Assembly (NCBI RefSeq): GCF_001613085.1
Contig: NZ_BDBR01000012.1
Span: 62,001-126,000, forward strand
Reading direction: 5' to 3'
DNA length: 64,000 nucleotides
Origin: Nocardia salmonicida NBRC 13393
Lineage (GTDB): Bacteria > Actinomycetota > Actinomycetes > Mycobacteriales > Mycobacteriaceae
Shown: piece after piece, positions 1 to 8,982 of the stretch
Numbering within the stretch: the first letter of the stretch is position 1
Layout of the letters: the number at the start of each line of letters is the position of its first letter
Position numbers and translations under genes: made by a program
The notes under the pieces: generated by a model
The model's input: only the letters and a program-made list of their open reading frames with translations
The model's database searches: none
What the model was told of the DNA's origin: nothing

Positions 1-719
1 CGCGCAAAGTCGACGGCGGCTGGATCATCAACGGGCAGAAGGTATGGAACTCCCAAGCACAGGACGCGGATTGGGCCGTGTGCCTGGCGCGCACCGACAC
101 CGAAGTCCCTCGACACGCCGGCCTGACCTACTTCCTGATCCCGATGAACGCCGAGGGGGTCGAGGTCCGTCCGCTGCGCCAGGTCACCGGCATCTGGGAG
201 TTCAACGAAGTCTTCCTCGACGAGGTCTTCGTCCCCGACAGCCAGGTTGTCGCGAAGCCCGGTGACGGCTGGCGGATCGCCGTCACCACGTTGTCGAACG
301 AGCGGGTCGCCATGGGCTCGGCCACCTTCGGTCACGGCTCGAGCACCCTGGTCCGCCGCCTGCTCGAATCCGGCGACCACACCGGCACCCGCGACGACGC
401 GGTCCGTGTCCTCGGCCGCAACACCGCGCTCGAGCTGTCCGTCGCCGCGCTGAACCTGCGCGACGTCGTGGCCAGGATGAACGACAGGACCGACGGCAAC
501 GGGTCCAGCAACAGCATCCGCAAAGTCTGGAACGCCATCGCCCAACGCGACGCCACCCGCGCTCTCGCCTCGATCCTCGGCCCACGCGCCGCCATCGGAC
601 ACCCCGAGCAGCCCTACACCTTCGACTTCCTCGGCCTGCCCGCCATCCTCTTCGGCGGTGGCACCATCGAAATCCAGCTCAACATCATCGCTCGACGCGT
701 GTTGCGTCTGCCGCAATAG
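1..719 (+). CDS. Acyl-CoA dehydrogenase, C-terminal part (5' truncated by window)
   Basis: This frame is open from the first complete codon (position 3) and ends in TAG at 717-719, so the gene begins outside the window. The first visible residues, RKVDGGWIINGQKVW, are the middle beta-domain of acyl-CoA dehydrogenases. A C-terminal helical domain follows, with NERVAMGSATFG and a late ILFGGGTIEIQLNIIARRVL segment typical of the family's final FAD-contacting helix. Such enzymes use FAD to introduce a 2,3-double bond into acyl-CoA thioesters. It lies 16 bp from the convergent end of the AraC gene. The substrate cannot be inferred; FadE-like is as far as I would go. Confidence 0.9.
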   Translation, partial: RKVDGGWIINGQKVWNSQAQDADWAVCLARTDTEVPRHAGLTYFLIPMNAEGVEVRPLRQVTGIWEFNEVFLDEVFVPDSQVVAKPGDGWRIAVTTLSNERVAMGSATFGHGSSTLVRRLLESGDHTGTRDDAVRVLGRNTALELSVAALNLRDVVARMNDRTDGNGSSNSIRKVWNAIAQRDATRALASILGPRAAIGHPEQPYTFDFLGLPAILFGGGTIEIQLNIIARRVLRLPQ

Positions 720-735
720 GGGGCTACCGCGTCGG

Positions 736-1740
736 TCAGTGGCGCGCGGCCTCCTGCTGCCGCCACTGCCGGGGGCTCACCCCATACCTCGCGCTGAACC
801 ATCGCGAGAAGTTGCTCACCGAGGAGAAGCCGAGCAGATCGCCGACCTCGGTGAGGGAGTGACGGCGGTTGGCCACCATCCGTTCGGCCAGAGCGCCGCG
901 GATGTCGTCGACCAACGCGGTGAATGTCGTGCCGTCCTGCGCGAGCTTGCGGTGCACCGTGCGCCGGTCGACCCCGAGGCTGCGAGCTACCTGCTCGACG
1001 GTGCAGCGGCCCGTCGGCAACAGCAATTCGACGAGTTCGCGGACTCGGTCGGTGACCGTGGCCTCCCGCGACGGTGCCATGGCGAGCAACTGCTGCGCGT
1101 AGGTACGTAGGAGCGGGTCGGCCATGGCGTTCTCGGCGTCGAGATCGCCGCTGTAGGTGAGGATTCCGTTGAAATCCTGATCGAACTCGACGTGCGGGCC
1201 GAACATCTTGTGATAGGTGGTCCGGTCACGCGGGGCGGGGTAGGAGAAGCACACCTGCGTCGGGCGCCAGGTCGGTCCGGCGAATCCGCGAAGCAGCCCG
1301 TACAGCACTCCGGTGGTGAGCTCGACGGCCTGCCGGACCGGGACCGCTCGGCCGACATCCACGTTCACCCGAATGGTGGCCATGCCGTTCGCCTCGATGA
1401 CCTCGGTGTGCAGCGCCTCGTTGTACATGTGCTCGTGGCGCGACAGCAGCCGCAGCGCGCTGCGCACGTCCGGCTCCTCTCGGATGACCAAGCTCAGCGG
1501 GCCGAGATTGGAGAACCGCCGCAGCTGCGCCAACCGCAGGCCGAAGTCCTCCCTGCCTGATTCGACGGCCGAGCGTTCCAGCAGTTCGGCGACGGCCTCG
1601 GCGGGAATCCACCGGTCCTGCGTGCCGAAACCGGCCGGATCGAGTCCGCAGTCACGGATCAACCGCGCCGGTTCCAGGCCTAGTGACCCGGCCAGTTCGA
1701 CGTAGTCGTTCAACGACGCGTACCGGGACAGCGGCTTCAC
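736..1740 (-). CDS. AraC family transcriptional regulator (OruR/ArgR-like, N-terminal Arabinose_bd type)
   Basis: This 334 aa protein has the layout of AraC regulators with a long N-terminal sensing domain (about residues 20-210, containing RWIPAEAVAELLERSA and FGLRLAQLRRFSNLGPLSL) and a C-terminal double helix-turn-helix. The first HTH includes VEQVARSLGVDRRTVHRKL; the second ends in LGFSSVSNFSRWFSARYGVSPRQWR, the family signature. It is divergent from the quinone oxidoreductase at 1847 with about 106 bp between the starts, so it probably controls the catabolic genes 1847-6858, possibly in response to a pathway intermediate. That target is inferred from position only. Confidence 0.88.
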   Translation of the reverse strand: MKPLSRYASLNDYVELAGSLGLEPARLIRDCGLDPAGFGTQDRWIPAEAVAELLERSAVESGREDFGLRLAQLRRFSNLGPLSLVIREEPDVRSALRLLSRHEHMYNEALHTEVIEANGMATIRVNVDVGRAVPVRQAVELTTGVLYGLLRGFAGPTWRPTQVCFSYPAPRDRTTYHKMFGPHVEFDQDFNGILTYSGDLDAENAMADPLLRTYAQQLLAMAPSREATVTDRVRELVELLLPTGRCTVEQVARSLGVDRRTVHRKLAQDGTTFTALVDDIRGALAERMVANRRHSLTEVGDLLGFSSVSNFSRWFSARYGVSPRQWRQQEAARH

Positions 1741-1846
1741 CCAGTGCCTCCAAGTGTCCCGAGGGGAATAGTTTTCTGTCCCGACAGGATAAGCGTTGAT
1801 GCGTGATCGAGCCTACTGTTATGTCCATCACATAGGAGGAGAAGCT

Positions 1847-2818
1847 GTGGCACACGCAATTCGATTCGCTGAAACCGGTGGTCCCGACGTGATGCGGTGG
1901 GAGTCCACCGAGGTCGGCGCGCCGGGGCCCGGCGAGGTCCGTATCCGGCACGAGGCGGTCGGGCTCAACTTCGCCGACACCTATTTCCGCACCGGTCTGT
2001 ATCCGGCAGCGTTGCCGGCCGGACTCGGCGTGGAGGGGGCAGGCGTCATCGAGGCCGTCGGCCCCGGCGTCGGCTTCGCGGCCGGTGACCGCGTCACCTA
2101 CACCGGCAGCCCGCTCGGCGCGTACAGCACCGAACGGATCATGCCCGCCGAGCACCTGATCGCGCTGCCCGATGGCATCGCGTTCGACACCGCGGCCGCG
2201 ACCACCATGCGCGGACTGACCACCGCCTATCTGCTGCGCCGCATCCACCCGCTGCGCGCGGGCGCCACGGTGCTGCTGCACGCGGCGGCGGGCGGGGTCG
2301 GGCAGCTGTTCACCCAGTGGGCGAAGCTGCTCGGCGTCAGCGTGATCGGCACCGTCTCCAGCGAGGAGAAGGCCGCGGTCGCCCGGGCCAACGGTTGCGA
2401 CCACGTGGTGATCTACACCAGGGAGGACGTCGCGACCCGGGTTCGTGAAATCACCGATGGCGCGGGCGTTCCCGTGGTCTACGACAGCATCGGCAAGACG
2501 ACCTACCAGTCGTCGCTGGATTCTCTCGCCCGGCGCGGCCTGCTCGTGTGCTTCGGCACCGCCTCGGGACCCGTGCCGCCGATCGAGGCGATGCAGCTGG
2601 CGGTGAAAGGCTCGCTGTTCGTCACCCGGCCCGCGCTCGCCGACTACATCGCCGACCCGGCCGAACGCGCCGAACTCGCCGGCGAACTGCACGACCACCT
2701 CACCGCGGGCCGGCTGCGGGTCGAGATCAACCAGCGCTACGAACTCGCCGACGCCGTGCGGGCCCATCGCGACCTCGAAGCAGGCCGCAGCGTGGGCGCG
2801 TCGGTCTTCGCGATCTGA
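1847..2818 (+). CDS. Zinc-independent quinone oxidoreductase (MDR/zeta-crystallin type)
   Basis: A medium-chain dehydrogenase/reductase of 323 aa. The GTG start at 1847 is preferred over upstream ATGs because AGGAGGA at 1834-1840 lies 6 bp before it and the family N-terminus (AHAIRFAETGGPDVM) begins there. The N-terminal GroES-like domain has LNFADTYFRTGLYP and the Rossmann domain has LHAAAGGVGQLFTQWAKLLG at about residues 143-162, the NADPH motif of quinone oxidoreductases. Structural-zinc cysteines are absent, as in QOR. It heads the operon with the dioxygenase (26 bp downstream) and DUF849 enzyme, suggesting reduction of a pathway enone or quinone. The substrate is unknown. Confidence 0.9.
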   Translation: MAHAIRFAETGGPDVMRWESTEVGAPGPGEVRIRHEAVGLNFADTYFRTGLYPAALPAGLGVEGAGVIEAVGPGVGFAAGDRVTYTGSPLGAYSTERIMPAEHLIALPDGIAFDTAAATTMRGLTTAYLLRRIHPLRAGATVLLHAAAGGVGQLFTQWAKLLGVSVIGTVSSEEKAAVARANGCDHVVIYTREDVATRVREITDGAGVPVVYDSIGKTTYQSSLDSLARRGLLVCFGTASGPVPPIEAMQLAVKGSLFVTRPALADYIADPAERAELAGELHDHLTAGRLRVEINQRYELADAVRAHRDLEAGRSVGASVFAI

Positions 2819-2844
2819 CGCGTCCACCGGAAAGGAACAAGCCA

Positions 2845-3711
2845 ATGACCGTTCGAACCGCGATGCGCGCGGCGCCGCTGACCGCGACCATCGGCGCCGA
2901 ACTACACGGGGTGAACCTCGCCGAGGTCGCCGCCGACGACGCCCTGTTCGCCGAACTGCGCACCTTGCTGCTGCGCCACAAGGTGCTCTTCGTCCGAGAT
3001 CAGGACATCACCCGTGCCGAACATGTCGCGCTCGCCGAACGTTTCGGCCCGCTCGAGGACCACCCGGCGCTCAGCAGCGATCCCGACCACCCCGGTCTGG
3101 TCCGCATCTACAAGGACCTCGACAGCGCGCCCGAGCACTACGAGAACGCCTATCACTGTGACGCCACCTGGCGGGTCAATCCGCCGATGGGAGCGGTCCT
3201 GCGCTGCGTGGAATCGCCGCCCGTCGGTGGCGACACCATCTGGGTGAACATGGTGGAGGCGTACAAGCGGCTGCCGCAGTCGGTGAAATCGCGGATCGCG
3301 CATCTGCGGGCGCGGCACAGTATCGAGGCGAGTTTCGGCGCCGCGCTCTCGGAGGAGAAACGACTCGCCCTGCACGAGCGTTTCCCCGATGCCGAACATC
3401 CGGTGGTGCGTATCCACCCGGACACCGGCGAGGACATTCTGTTCGTCAATTCCTTCACCACGCATCTGGTCAATTACCACACGCCGGAGAATGTTCGATT
3501 CGGCGCCGACTACGCGCCGGGTGCGAGTGAACTCCTCAATTACCTGATGCGCCAAGCGAGTATCCCCGAATACCAGGTGCGCTGGCGCTGGACCGAGAAC
3601 AGCTTCGCGATCTGGGACAACCGGTGCACCCAGCACTACGCGGTGCAGGACTACTGGCCCGCCGTCCGCAAGATGGAGCGCGCCGGGATCGTCGGCGACC
3701 GTCCCTTCTGA
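2845..3711 (+). CDS. TauD/TfdA family Fe(II)/2-oxoglutarate dioxygenase
   Basis: A 288 aa non-heme iron dioxygenase. The facial triad is visible as HCD (H104-x-D106, in the YHCDATWR context) and a distal His in NRCTQHYAVQDY (H264), with an Arg near residue 275 (RKMERAG) to bind 2-oxoglutarate. These enzymes couple 2-oxoglutarate decarboxylation to hydroxylation, often cleaving C-S, C-O or C-N bonds (taurine, 2,4-D, betaines). ATG 2845 follows AAAGGAA at about 8 bp. The cluster with a DUF849 enzyme and an MFS importer suggests it opens a scavenged substrate, but neither sulfonate nor carnitine use can be shown from sequence. Confidence 0.9.
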   Translation: MTVRTAMRAAPLTATIGAELHGVNLAEVAADDALFAELRTLLLRHKVLFVRDQDITRAEHVALAERFGPLEDHPALSSDPDHPGLVRIYKDLDSAPEHYENAYHCDATWRVNPPMGAVLRCVESPPVGGDTIWVNMVEAYKRLPQSVKSRIAHLRARHSIEASFGAALSEEKRLALHERFPDAEHPVVRIHPDTGEDILFVNSFTTHLVNYHTPENVRFGADYAPGASELLNYLMRQASIPEYQVRWRWTENSFAIWDNRCTQHYAVQDYWPAVRKMERAGIVGDRPF

Positions 3712-3756
3712 ATTTTCACTTTCGATTAGCCCCGCAATTCCGATCGGAGTACCCCC

Positions 3757-4809
3757 ATGCATTTTCACGACGACGCACTGTTCCCCGAGAACCAGGAAAA
3801 GCTGGTCATTACCGTCGCGCCGTACGGCCCGGAATGGGAACTCGACGATTTCCGCGACGACCTGCCGCTCACCATGGACGAGCATGTCCAAGCCGCCGTC
3901 GACTGCTACGAAGCCGGCGCCACCGTGCTGCACATCCACGTGCGTGAACTCGACGGCAAGGGGTCCAAGCGCCTGTCGAAGTTCAACGAACTGCTCGCCC
4001 GCCTGCGCGAGGCGGTACCGGACATGATCCTGCAGGTCGGCGGCTCGATCTCCTTCTCGCCCGAAGGCGAAGGCGCCGACGCGAAGTGGCTCACCGACGA
4101 CGCGCGCCACATGCTCGCCGAACTCGATCCCAAGCCCGACCAGGTCACCATCGCGATCAACACCAGCCAGATGAACATCGTCGAGTTGATGACCGAAGAC
4201 GACATCGCGGGCACCTCCTTCGAACGGCCCGAGGTGTACGAGGCGTACCGGGAGATGTATGTCCCGGCGGGCCCGACCTGGGTTGCCGAGCATCTGAAGC
4301 GCTTGCAGGCCAACGGAATTCAGCCGCATTTCCAGCTGTCGAGCATTCCGCAGCTCGAGACCGTCGAACGGCTGATCCGCCGCGGCGTGTACACCGGCCC
4401 GCTCATGCTGACCTGGGTCGGCATCGGCGGCGGCTTCGACGGCCCGAACCCCTACAACATGATGGAGTTCATCCGCCGCACTCCCGACGGCGCGGTGCTC
4501 ACCCTGGAGACGCTGATGCGCAGCGTGCTGCCGGTGAACACGATGGCCATCGCGATGGGTCTGCACGCGCGCTGCGGCAACGAGGACACCCTGTGGGGTC
4601 GTAAGGGCGAGAAGATGACCTCGGTCCAGCAGATCCAGCAGTTGGTCCGGATCGCGGGCGAACTCGGCCGCGAGGTGGCCACCGGTAAGGAAGCGCGCGA
4701 GATCTACAAGCTCGACGAGCGCTACGCCGACGCCGACGAGACGCTCGCCAAGATCGGGTTCGCCCCGAACCGCCAGCCGGGCCAGGTCGGCTTCACCCAC
4801 CACGCCTGA
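3757..4809 (+). CDS. Beta-keto acid cleavage enzyme (BKACE, DUF849)
   Basis: A 350 aa TIM-barrel protein of the BKACE family, which condenses a beta-keto acid with acetyl-CoA to give a CoA-thioester and an acetoacetate-type product (characterised members act on 3-keto-5-aminohexanoate or dehydrocarnitine). Family hallmarks seen are YEAGATVLHIHVRELDGK with the metal-binding H59-x-H61, LQVGGSISF, the central FQLSSIPQLETVERLIRRG, and a late MAIAMGLHARCGNEDTLW. Length is slightly above the usual 300 or so residues. It sits 45 bp after the dioxygenase. Substrate specificity in this family follows active-site side chains I cannot assign here. Confidence 0.9.
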   Translation: MHFHDDALFPENQEKLVITVAPYGPEWELDDFRDDLPLTMDEHVQAAVDCYEAGATVLHIHVRELDGKGSKRLSKFNELLARLREAVPDMILQVGGSISFSPEGEGADAKWLTDDARHMLAELDPKPDQVTIAINTSQMNIVELMTEDDIAGTSFERPEVYEAYREMYVPAGPTWVAEHLKRLQANGIQPHFQLSSIPQLETVERLIRRGVYTGPLMLTWVGIGGGFDGPNPYNMMEFIRRTPDGAVLTLETLMRSVLPVNTMAIAMGLHARCGNEDTLWGRKGEKMTSVQQIQQLVRIAGELGREVATGKEAREIYKLDERYADADETLAKIGFAPNRQPGQVGFTHHA

Positions 4810-4890
4810 CCCTCGGCGGGGATCACCTTCCCCTGTCTCGACAACCCGGTGGACGTCAGCGACGACGTCCACCGGTTCGCAGGAGCACCC

Positions 4891-6186
4891 ATGGACCACA
4901 CCACGACCGTCGCGCCCCTCGCGTCGGCGCCGCGCCGTTCCTCGTCTGTCACCCGCAACTATCCGTGGCTGGTATTCGCCCTCGCCTTCGGTCTGCTACT
5001 GGCCGACTACATGTCCCGCCAAGTGCTGAGCGCGGTGTTCCCGTTCCTGAAAACCGAATGGACACTGTCGGATTCGCAGCTGGCCTCGCTCAGCAGCGTG
5101 GTGGCGCTGATGGTGGGTCTGCTGACGCTGCCGCTGTCGGTGCTGGCCGACCGGTGGGGTCGGGTCAGGAGCCTGGTGGTGATGGCGGTGGTGTGGAGCA
5201 TCGCGACCCTGGTGTGCGCCCTGGCCGACAACTACCCGCAGATGCTCGTCGCCCGCTTCTTCGTCGGCGTCGGCGAGGCCGCCTACGGCAGCGTCGGGGT
5301 CGCGCTGGTGCTCAGCGTGTTCGCGGCCCGTCGGCACGCGGCTCTGAGCGGTGCGTTCATGGCCGGTGGCTCGTTCGGTTCGGTGCTCGGTGTCGCCGCG
5401 GGCGGTGTGATCGCCGTACACCTGGGGTGGCGGTGGTCGTTCGCTACCATGGCGGTCTTCGGTCTGGTGCTGGCCGTCGCGTTCCGTGCGGTGGTCACCG
5501 AGGAACGCAATGCCGCCCACGCCACCGAGCCCACACCCGAAATCGCCTTCCGCGCACCGATTTCGACGCTGTTCACCAATCCGGCCGTGCTGTGCGCCTA
5601 CGTGGGCAGCGGATTGCAGATGTTCACCGCCGCGGTGCTGCTGTCGTGGATGCCCAGCTTCTTCAACCGCTACTACGGGCTGGCGCCCGACCGGGCCGCG
5701 GGTCTGGCGGCGGTGATCGTGACCCTCGTCGGCGCCGGCATGGTGGTGTGCGGTGTGATCACCGACCGGGTCGGCCGCGCCGACATGGCGCGCAAGTGGA
5801 CGACCGCGATCGTGTTCTGCCTGATCTCACTCGTCACCCTCGGTCTCGGTTTCAGCATGAGTACCGGTGTGCCGCAACTGGTTCTGCTCGGTATCGGCGC
5901 GTTCTTCTCCGGCGGTTCGGCCGGTCCGACCGTGGCGATGGTCGCCAATCTCACCCACCCCTCGGTCCGCGCGTCGGCGTTCGGCACGCTCACTCTCGCC
6001 AACAGCCTGCTCGGGTTGGCACTTGGCCCGTTCGTCGTCGGTGTCCTCGCCGACCATCTCGGTCTGCAGAACGCGCTGCGGGTGACGCCGGTGGTGTCGG
6101 TCCTCGCGATCGTCGCCCTGTTGCTCGGTCGCCGGGTCTACCCGCTCGGGCTGCGCAAGCTCGCCACCGTGCACGCCTCGCACTGA
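4891..6186 (+). CDS. MFS transporter (12 TM)
   Basis: A 431 aa major facilitator. ATG 4891 is chosen because AGGAG at 4881-4885 precedes it; a GTG at 4849 in the same frame lacks this. The first helix reads YPWLVFALAFGLLLADYMSRQVLSAVFP, followed by the loop 2-3 motif ADRWGRVRSL and ARFFVGVGEAAYGSVGVALVL in TM4-5, typical of anion:cation symporter-like members. The C-terminal half repeats the arrangement with ITDRVGRADMARKW. Its place between the DUF849 enzyme and the serine hydrolase suggests it imports the substrate of this operon, probably an organic acid; that is inference. Confidence 0.88.
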   Translation: MDHTTTVAPLASAPRRSSSVTRNYPWLVFALAFGLLLADYMSRQVLSAVFPFLKTEWTLSDSQLASLSSVVALMVGLLTLPLSVLADRWGRVRSLVVMAVVWSIATLVCALADNYPQMLVARFFVGVGEAAYGSVGVALVLSVFAARRHAALSGAFMAGGSFGSVLGVAAGGVIAVHLGWRWSFATMAVFGLVLAVAFRAVVTEERNAAHATEPTPEIAFRAPISTLFTNPAVLCAYVGSGLQMFTAAVLLSWMPSFFNRYYGLAPDRAAGLAAVIVTLVGAGMVVCGVITDRVGRADMARKWTTAIVFCLISLVTLGLGFSMSTGVPQLVLLGIGAFFSGGSAGPTVAMVANLTHPSVRASAFGTLTLANSLLGLALGPFVVGVLADHLGLQNALRVTPVVSVLAIVALLLGRRVYPLGLRKLATVHASH

Positions 6187-6213
6187 TTCTGTCGAAAAGG
6201 ACTGCCGCACCTC

Positions 6214-6858
6214 ATGAATGCTCTTCCCGAACCCACCGTCGTCATCGTTCCCGGCCTGCGCGATCACGTCGCCGACCACTGGCAGAGCCTGCTCGCCGAC
6301 ACGCTCTGGAAGGTGGCGATCGTGCCGCCGCTGGAACGTGACGGGCTGAGTCTGGCCGCACGGGTCGCCGCACTCGACGCGGTGCTCGCCGACATCGACG
6401 GACCCGTCGTCCTGGTCGCGCACAGCGCGGGCGTGATGATCACGGTCCACTGGGCGCAACAGTCCGACCGGCCGGTGCGCGGCGCACTGCTAGCCACGCC
6501 GCCCGATTTCGAAACTTCACTGCCGCAAGGCTATCCGACCGTCGACGAACTCACGGCCAACGGCTGGACGCCGATTCCGCGCAGGCGGTTACCCTTCCCC
6601 AGCATCGTGGCCGCGAGCAGCACCGACCCCTTGGCCACGGCTCGCCGCGTCGCAGGCATGGCCGAGGTGTGGGGGAGCAGACTGGTCGACCTCGGCGACG
6701 TCGGCCATCTGAATCCGGCGTCAGGCCACGGACCGTGGCCGCGTGCCCAGGAGTTGCTCGACGAACTGCTGGACGCGCCGCTATCTGTCCGGCGAACATG
6801 TGCGCCGAGCAGCAGCGAGGAACCCGTCACCGCGGCCCCACTCACGCGGGGCCGATGA
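6214..6858 (+). CDS. RBBP9/YdeN family serine hydrolase
   Basis: A small 214 aa alpha/beta hydrolase of the RBBP9/YdeN type. It has the family N-terminus VVIVPGLRDHVADHWQSLLAD, the nucleophile elbow VLVAHSAGVMI (Ser near residue 72), an acid residue in AASSTDPLAT and the catalytic His in DVGHLNPASGHGPWP. It starts 27 bp after the MFS gene, so it is probably co-transcribed as the last large gene of the operon. Members hydrolyse small esters or amides; the natural substrate is usually unknown. The C-terminal 25 residues after LDELLDAPLS are not part of the fold. Confidence 0.87.
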   Translation: MNALPEPTVVIVPGLRDHVADHWQSLLADTLWKVAIVPPLERDGLSLAARVAALDAVLADIDGPVVLVAHSAGVMITVHWAQQSDRPVRGALLATPPDFETSLPQGYPTVDELTANGWTPIPRRRLPFPSIVAASSTDPLATARRVAGMAEVWGSRLVDLGDVGHLNPASGHGPWPRAQELLDELLDAPLSVRRTCAPSSSEEPVTAAPLTRGR

Positions 6859-7019
6859 CCTTCTGGCCGCTGCGCTCAGCGGAGGTCGTCGGGGTGTGGT
6901 CCGGTGGCGAACGGGTTCGGCTCGTGCTGAGCGCAGGATGCCGACGAAGGGTCGCCCTCGTCCGCGACCTCATGGACTACGACGGGACCGGCTGGTTACT
7001 GGCGGCCGTAGAGATCTGA
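6855..7019 (+). CDS. Small hypothetical protein, translationally coupled
   Basis: A 54-codon frame whose ATG overlaps the hydrolase stop as ATGA at 6855-6858, a classic coupling arrangement. The predicted product (MTFWPLRSAEVVGVW...) has three Trp residues and a basic middle; I recognise no family. Third codon positions are mostly G or C, as in the neighbouring real genes. An incidental frame remains possible because the first residues overlap nothing conserved. Confidence 0.4.
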   Translation: MTFWPLRSAEVVGVWSGGERVRLVLSAGCRRRVALVRDLMDYDGTGWLLAAVEI

Positions 7020-7144
7020 GCCGCTGGTCAGTGGAGCATCTCGGTGCTGACCACGGAGAGCAACTGCAATTTCTCGTAGCTCTCGGTACGATCACCAGAG
7101 ATCTCCTTTGTGTGACTGGTTCGGTTCTACCGTCGGGGCTCGCG

Positions 7145-7203
7145 GGTATCCACTGATCGACAGTCCCTGGATGTCGCCTCTCGGCCGGACGATCGTGGAT
7201 ACC
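7145..7203. repeat. Inverted repeat upstream of the SDR gene
   Basis: Perfect 9-bp arms GGTATCCAC (7145-7153) and GTGGATACC (7195-7203), each continued inward by a GATC, with about 41 bp between the outer arms. It lies 34 bp before the SDR start in the 218-bp gap after 7019. It could be an operator pair, a leader hairpin or a remnant of a small mobile element; nothing in the sequence decides. Confidence 0.45.
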
Positions 7204-7237
7204 ACCAGCCCAGCACACCGAGCACAGGAGAAGCGAC

Positions 7238-8179
7238 ATGCCACGTCGGCAACCCGACATCACTGTTCCCGACCTCACCGGACAACGCGCTGTGGTCACC
7301 GGAGCCAGCGATGGCATAGGCGTCGGGATCGCAGCGCGCCTGGCGGCCGCCGGGGCCGAAGTCGTTCTCCCGGTGCGCAGCCAGCGCAAGGGCGAGGCCG
7401 CGCTCGACACTATCCGGCAAGCGAGCCCCGAGGCGCAGGTCTCGCTGCGCGAACTCGACCTGTCCTCGTTGGATTGCGTTGCGGCGCTCGGCGAGACCCT
7501 GCGAGCGGAGGATCGCCCCATCCATCTGCTGATCAACAACGCGGGCGTGATGACCCCGCCGGATCGACAGGTCACCGCCGACGGGTTCGAATTGCAGTTC
7601 GGCACCAACCACCTCGGGCACTTCGCCCTGGTCGGGCACCTCTTGCCCCTGCTCCGCGCAGGGGGTGCGCGCGTCACCTCGCAGGTCAGCGTCGCGGCCA
7701 ACCAGCACGGGATCAACTGGGACGACCTGAACTGGGAGCGCTCCTATAACGGCAGGCACGCCTACAGCCAGTCCAAGATCGCCTTCGGTCTGTTCGGGCT
7801 CGAACTCGGCCGACGCAGCCGAGCCAACGGCTGGGGCATCACCAGCAATCTGTCCCACCCGGGCGTCGCACCGACGAATCTGCTCGCCGCCCGGCCCGAG
7901 GTCGGGCGCGCGCAGGACACCACGGGGGTCAAACTCATCCGGTGGCTCTCGGCGCGAGGCATCCTCCTCGGCACCGTCGAGTCGGCGACGCTGCCCGCCC
8001 TCTACGCCGCCACCGCGCCCGACGCCGAGACCGAGCGCTTCTACGGACCCAGCGGACCCGGACACCTCGGCGGCCCTCCCGCCGAGCAGAAACTCTACGG
8101 TCGCCTACGCGGCCTCGACGACGCTCAGCGCATCTGGCAGATCTCCGAAGAACTCACCGGCGTCCGAATCTCGGTCTGA
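7238..8179 (+). CDS. SDR family oxidoreductase (retinol dehydrogenase-like)
   Basis: A 313 aa short-chain dehydrogenase. Cofactor motif TGASDGIG is at residues 21-28, NNAG at 100-103 and the catalytic YSQSK at 176-180, all in normal spacing. The extended C-terminal part ([18 protein letters not shown] and [16 protein letters not shown]) is typical of the larger WWOX/retinol-dehydrogenase-like SDRs common in actinomycetes. AGGAG at 7226-7230 lies 7 bp before ATG. It stands alone, convergent with the sulfotransferase (38 bp between stops). Substrate unknown. Confidence 0.9.
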   Translation: MPRRQPDITVPDLTGQRAVVTGASDGIGVGIAARLAAAGAEVVLPVRSQRKGEAALDTIRQASPEAQVSLRELDLSSLDCVAALGETLRAEDRPIHLLINNAGVMTPPDRQVTADGFELQFGTNHLGHFALVGHLLPLLRAGGARVTSQVSVAANQHGINWDDLNWERSYNGRHAYSQSKIAFGLFGLELGRRSRANGWGITSNLSHPGVAPTNLLAARPEVGRAQDTTGVKLIRWLSARGILLGTVESATLPALYAATAPDAETERFYGPSGPGHLGGPPAEQKLYGRLRGLDDAQRIWQISEELTGVRISV

Positions 8180-8217
8180 CCAGGCCGAGGTCGACCCGTA
8201 CGTCTGACCGGGCGCGT

Positions 8218-8982
8218 CTACCGACTAGCCGGATAGCCCCATTCTCGGCACGCCGACTTCAGCGCGTCCGGGACGTCCGGGTCGGTGGGCAGCGGGCGCG
8301 CCGGCTGGATGACGCCGGAGCGGATGGTCTCGCTCCAGTCGCCGATACCCCGGACATAGCTTCCGTGGTCGAATCGGCCGTAGTCCAGCATCGAGGGCTG
8401 CCACTCCACATCGAGGAAGCGGCACAACCCGCGCACGGTCTCCTCGGGGCGGTGGGTCAGGTCCTCGTAGCGAACCTCGTGGCCGTCGAGCGCCGCACGG
8501 GCCTCGTTCATCGCCGCGACGAATTCCAAAGTCCTTCGCACCGGGTCGATTTCACGACGATCCGCCCAGGCACGGCCCAAGGAGTCGGCGATCTGCGTCG
8601 GGTGGCGCAGGAGGAACACGTAGCGGGCATCGGGCCAGCACGCGGCGATCCGTCGCCAGGTCAGCACGCTGCTCGTCGTCTTGTTGACCATCCGGTCCTT
8701 ACCGCTGCGTTCCAGTTCGTGGTGCAGGAGGCGGTCCCAGAGCAGATGTTCCAGCTCACGGATCGTCAGGCCGAGCGCGTCCAGCGAGATACTCGCGTAG
8801 CGCTCGGTGATGTCGTCGGCGGTCCACTCGATTTCCTGGACGGTCAGCAGATTCAGGTGCAGTTCGTGCGGGGCGTGGATGCGTGAATGGCTGTTCAGCA
8901 CCGAACGCAGCAGGGTGGAACCGGATCGGGGCGCGGACAGGATGAAGATCGGCGCCGGCACGAGGCGGGTTGCCTGCTTCAC
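8218..8982 (-). CDS. Sulfotransferase family protein (PAPS-dependent)
   Basis: A 254 aa sulfotransferase. The 5'-phosphosulfate loop FILSAPRSGSTLLRSVL is at about residues 13-29, and the 3'-phosphate-binding part is FLLRHPTQIADSLGRAW in the middle; HEVRYEDLTHRPEETVRGLCRFLDVEW is the C-terminal signature. It transfers sulfate from PAPS to a hydroxyl or amine of an acceptor such as a glycolipid. Its start overlaps the APS kinase stop by 4 bp (8979-8982), so donor synthesis and transfer are translated together. The acceptor is unknown; mycobacterial Stf enzymes sulfate trehalose and other lipids. Confidence 0.9.
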   Translation of the reverse strand: MKQATRLVPAPIFILSAPRSGSTLLRSVLNSHSRIHAPHELHLNLLTVQEIEWTADDITERYASISLDALGLTIRELEHLLWDRLLHHELERSGKDRMVNKTTSSVLTWRRIAACWPDARYVFLLRHPTQIADSLGRAWADRREIDPVRRTLEFVAAMNEARAALDGHEVRYEDLTHRPEETVRGLCRFLDVEWQPSMLDYGRFDHGSYVRGIGDWSETIRSGVIQPARPLPTDPDVPDALKSACREWGYPASR

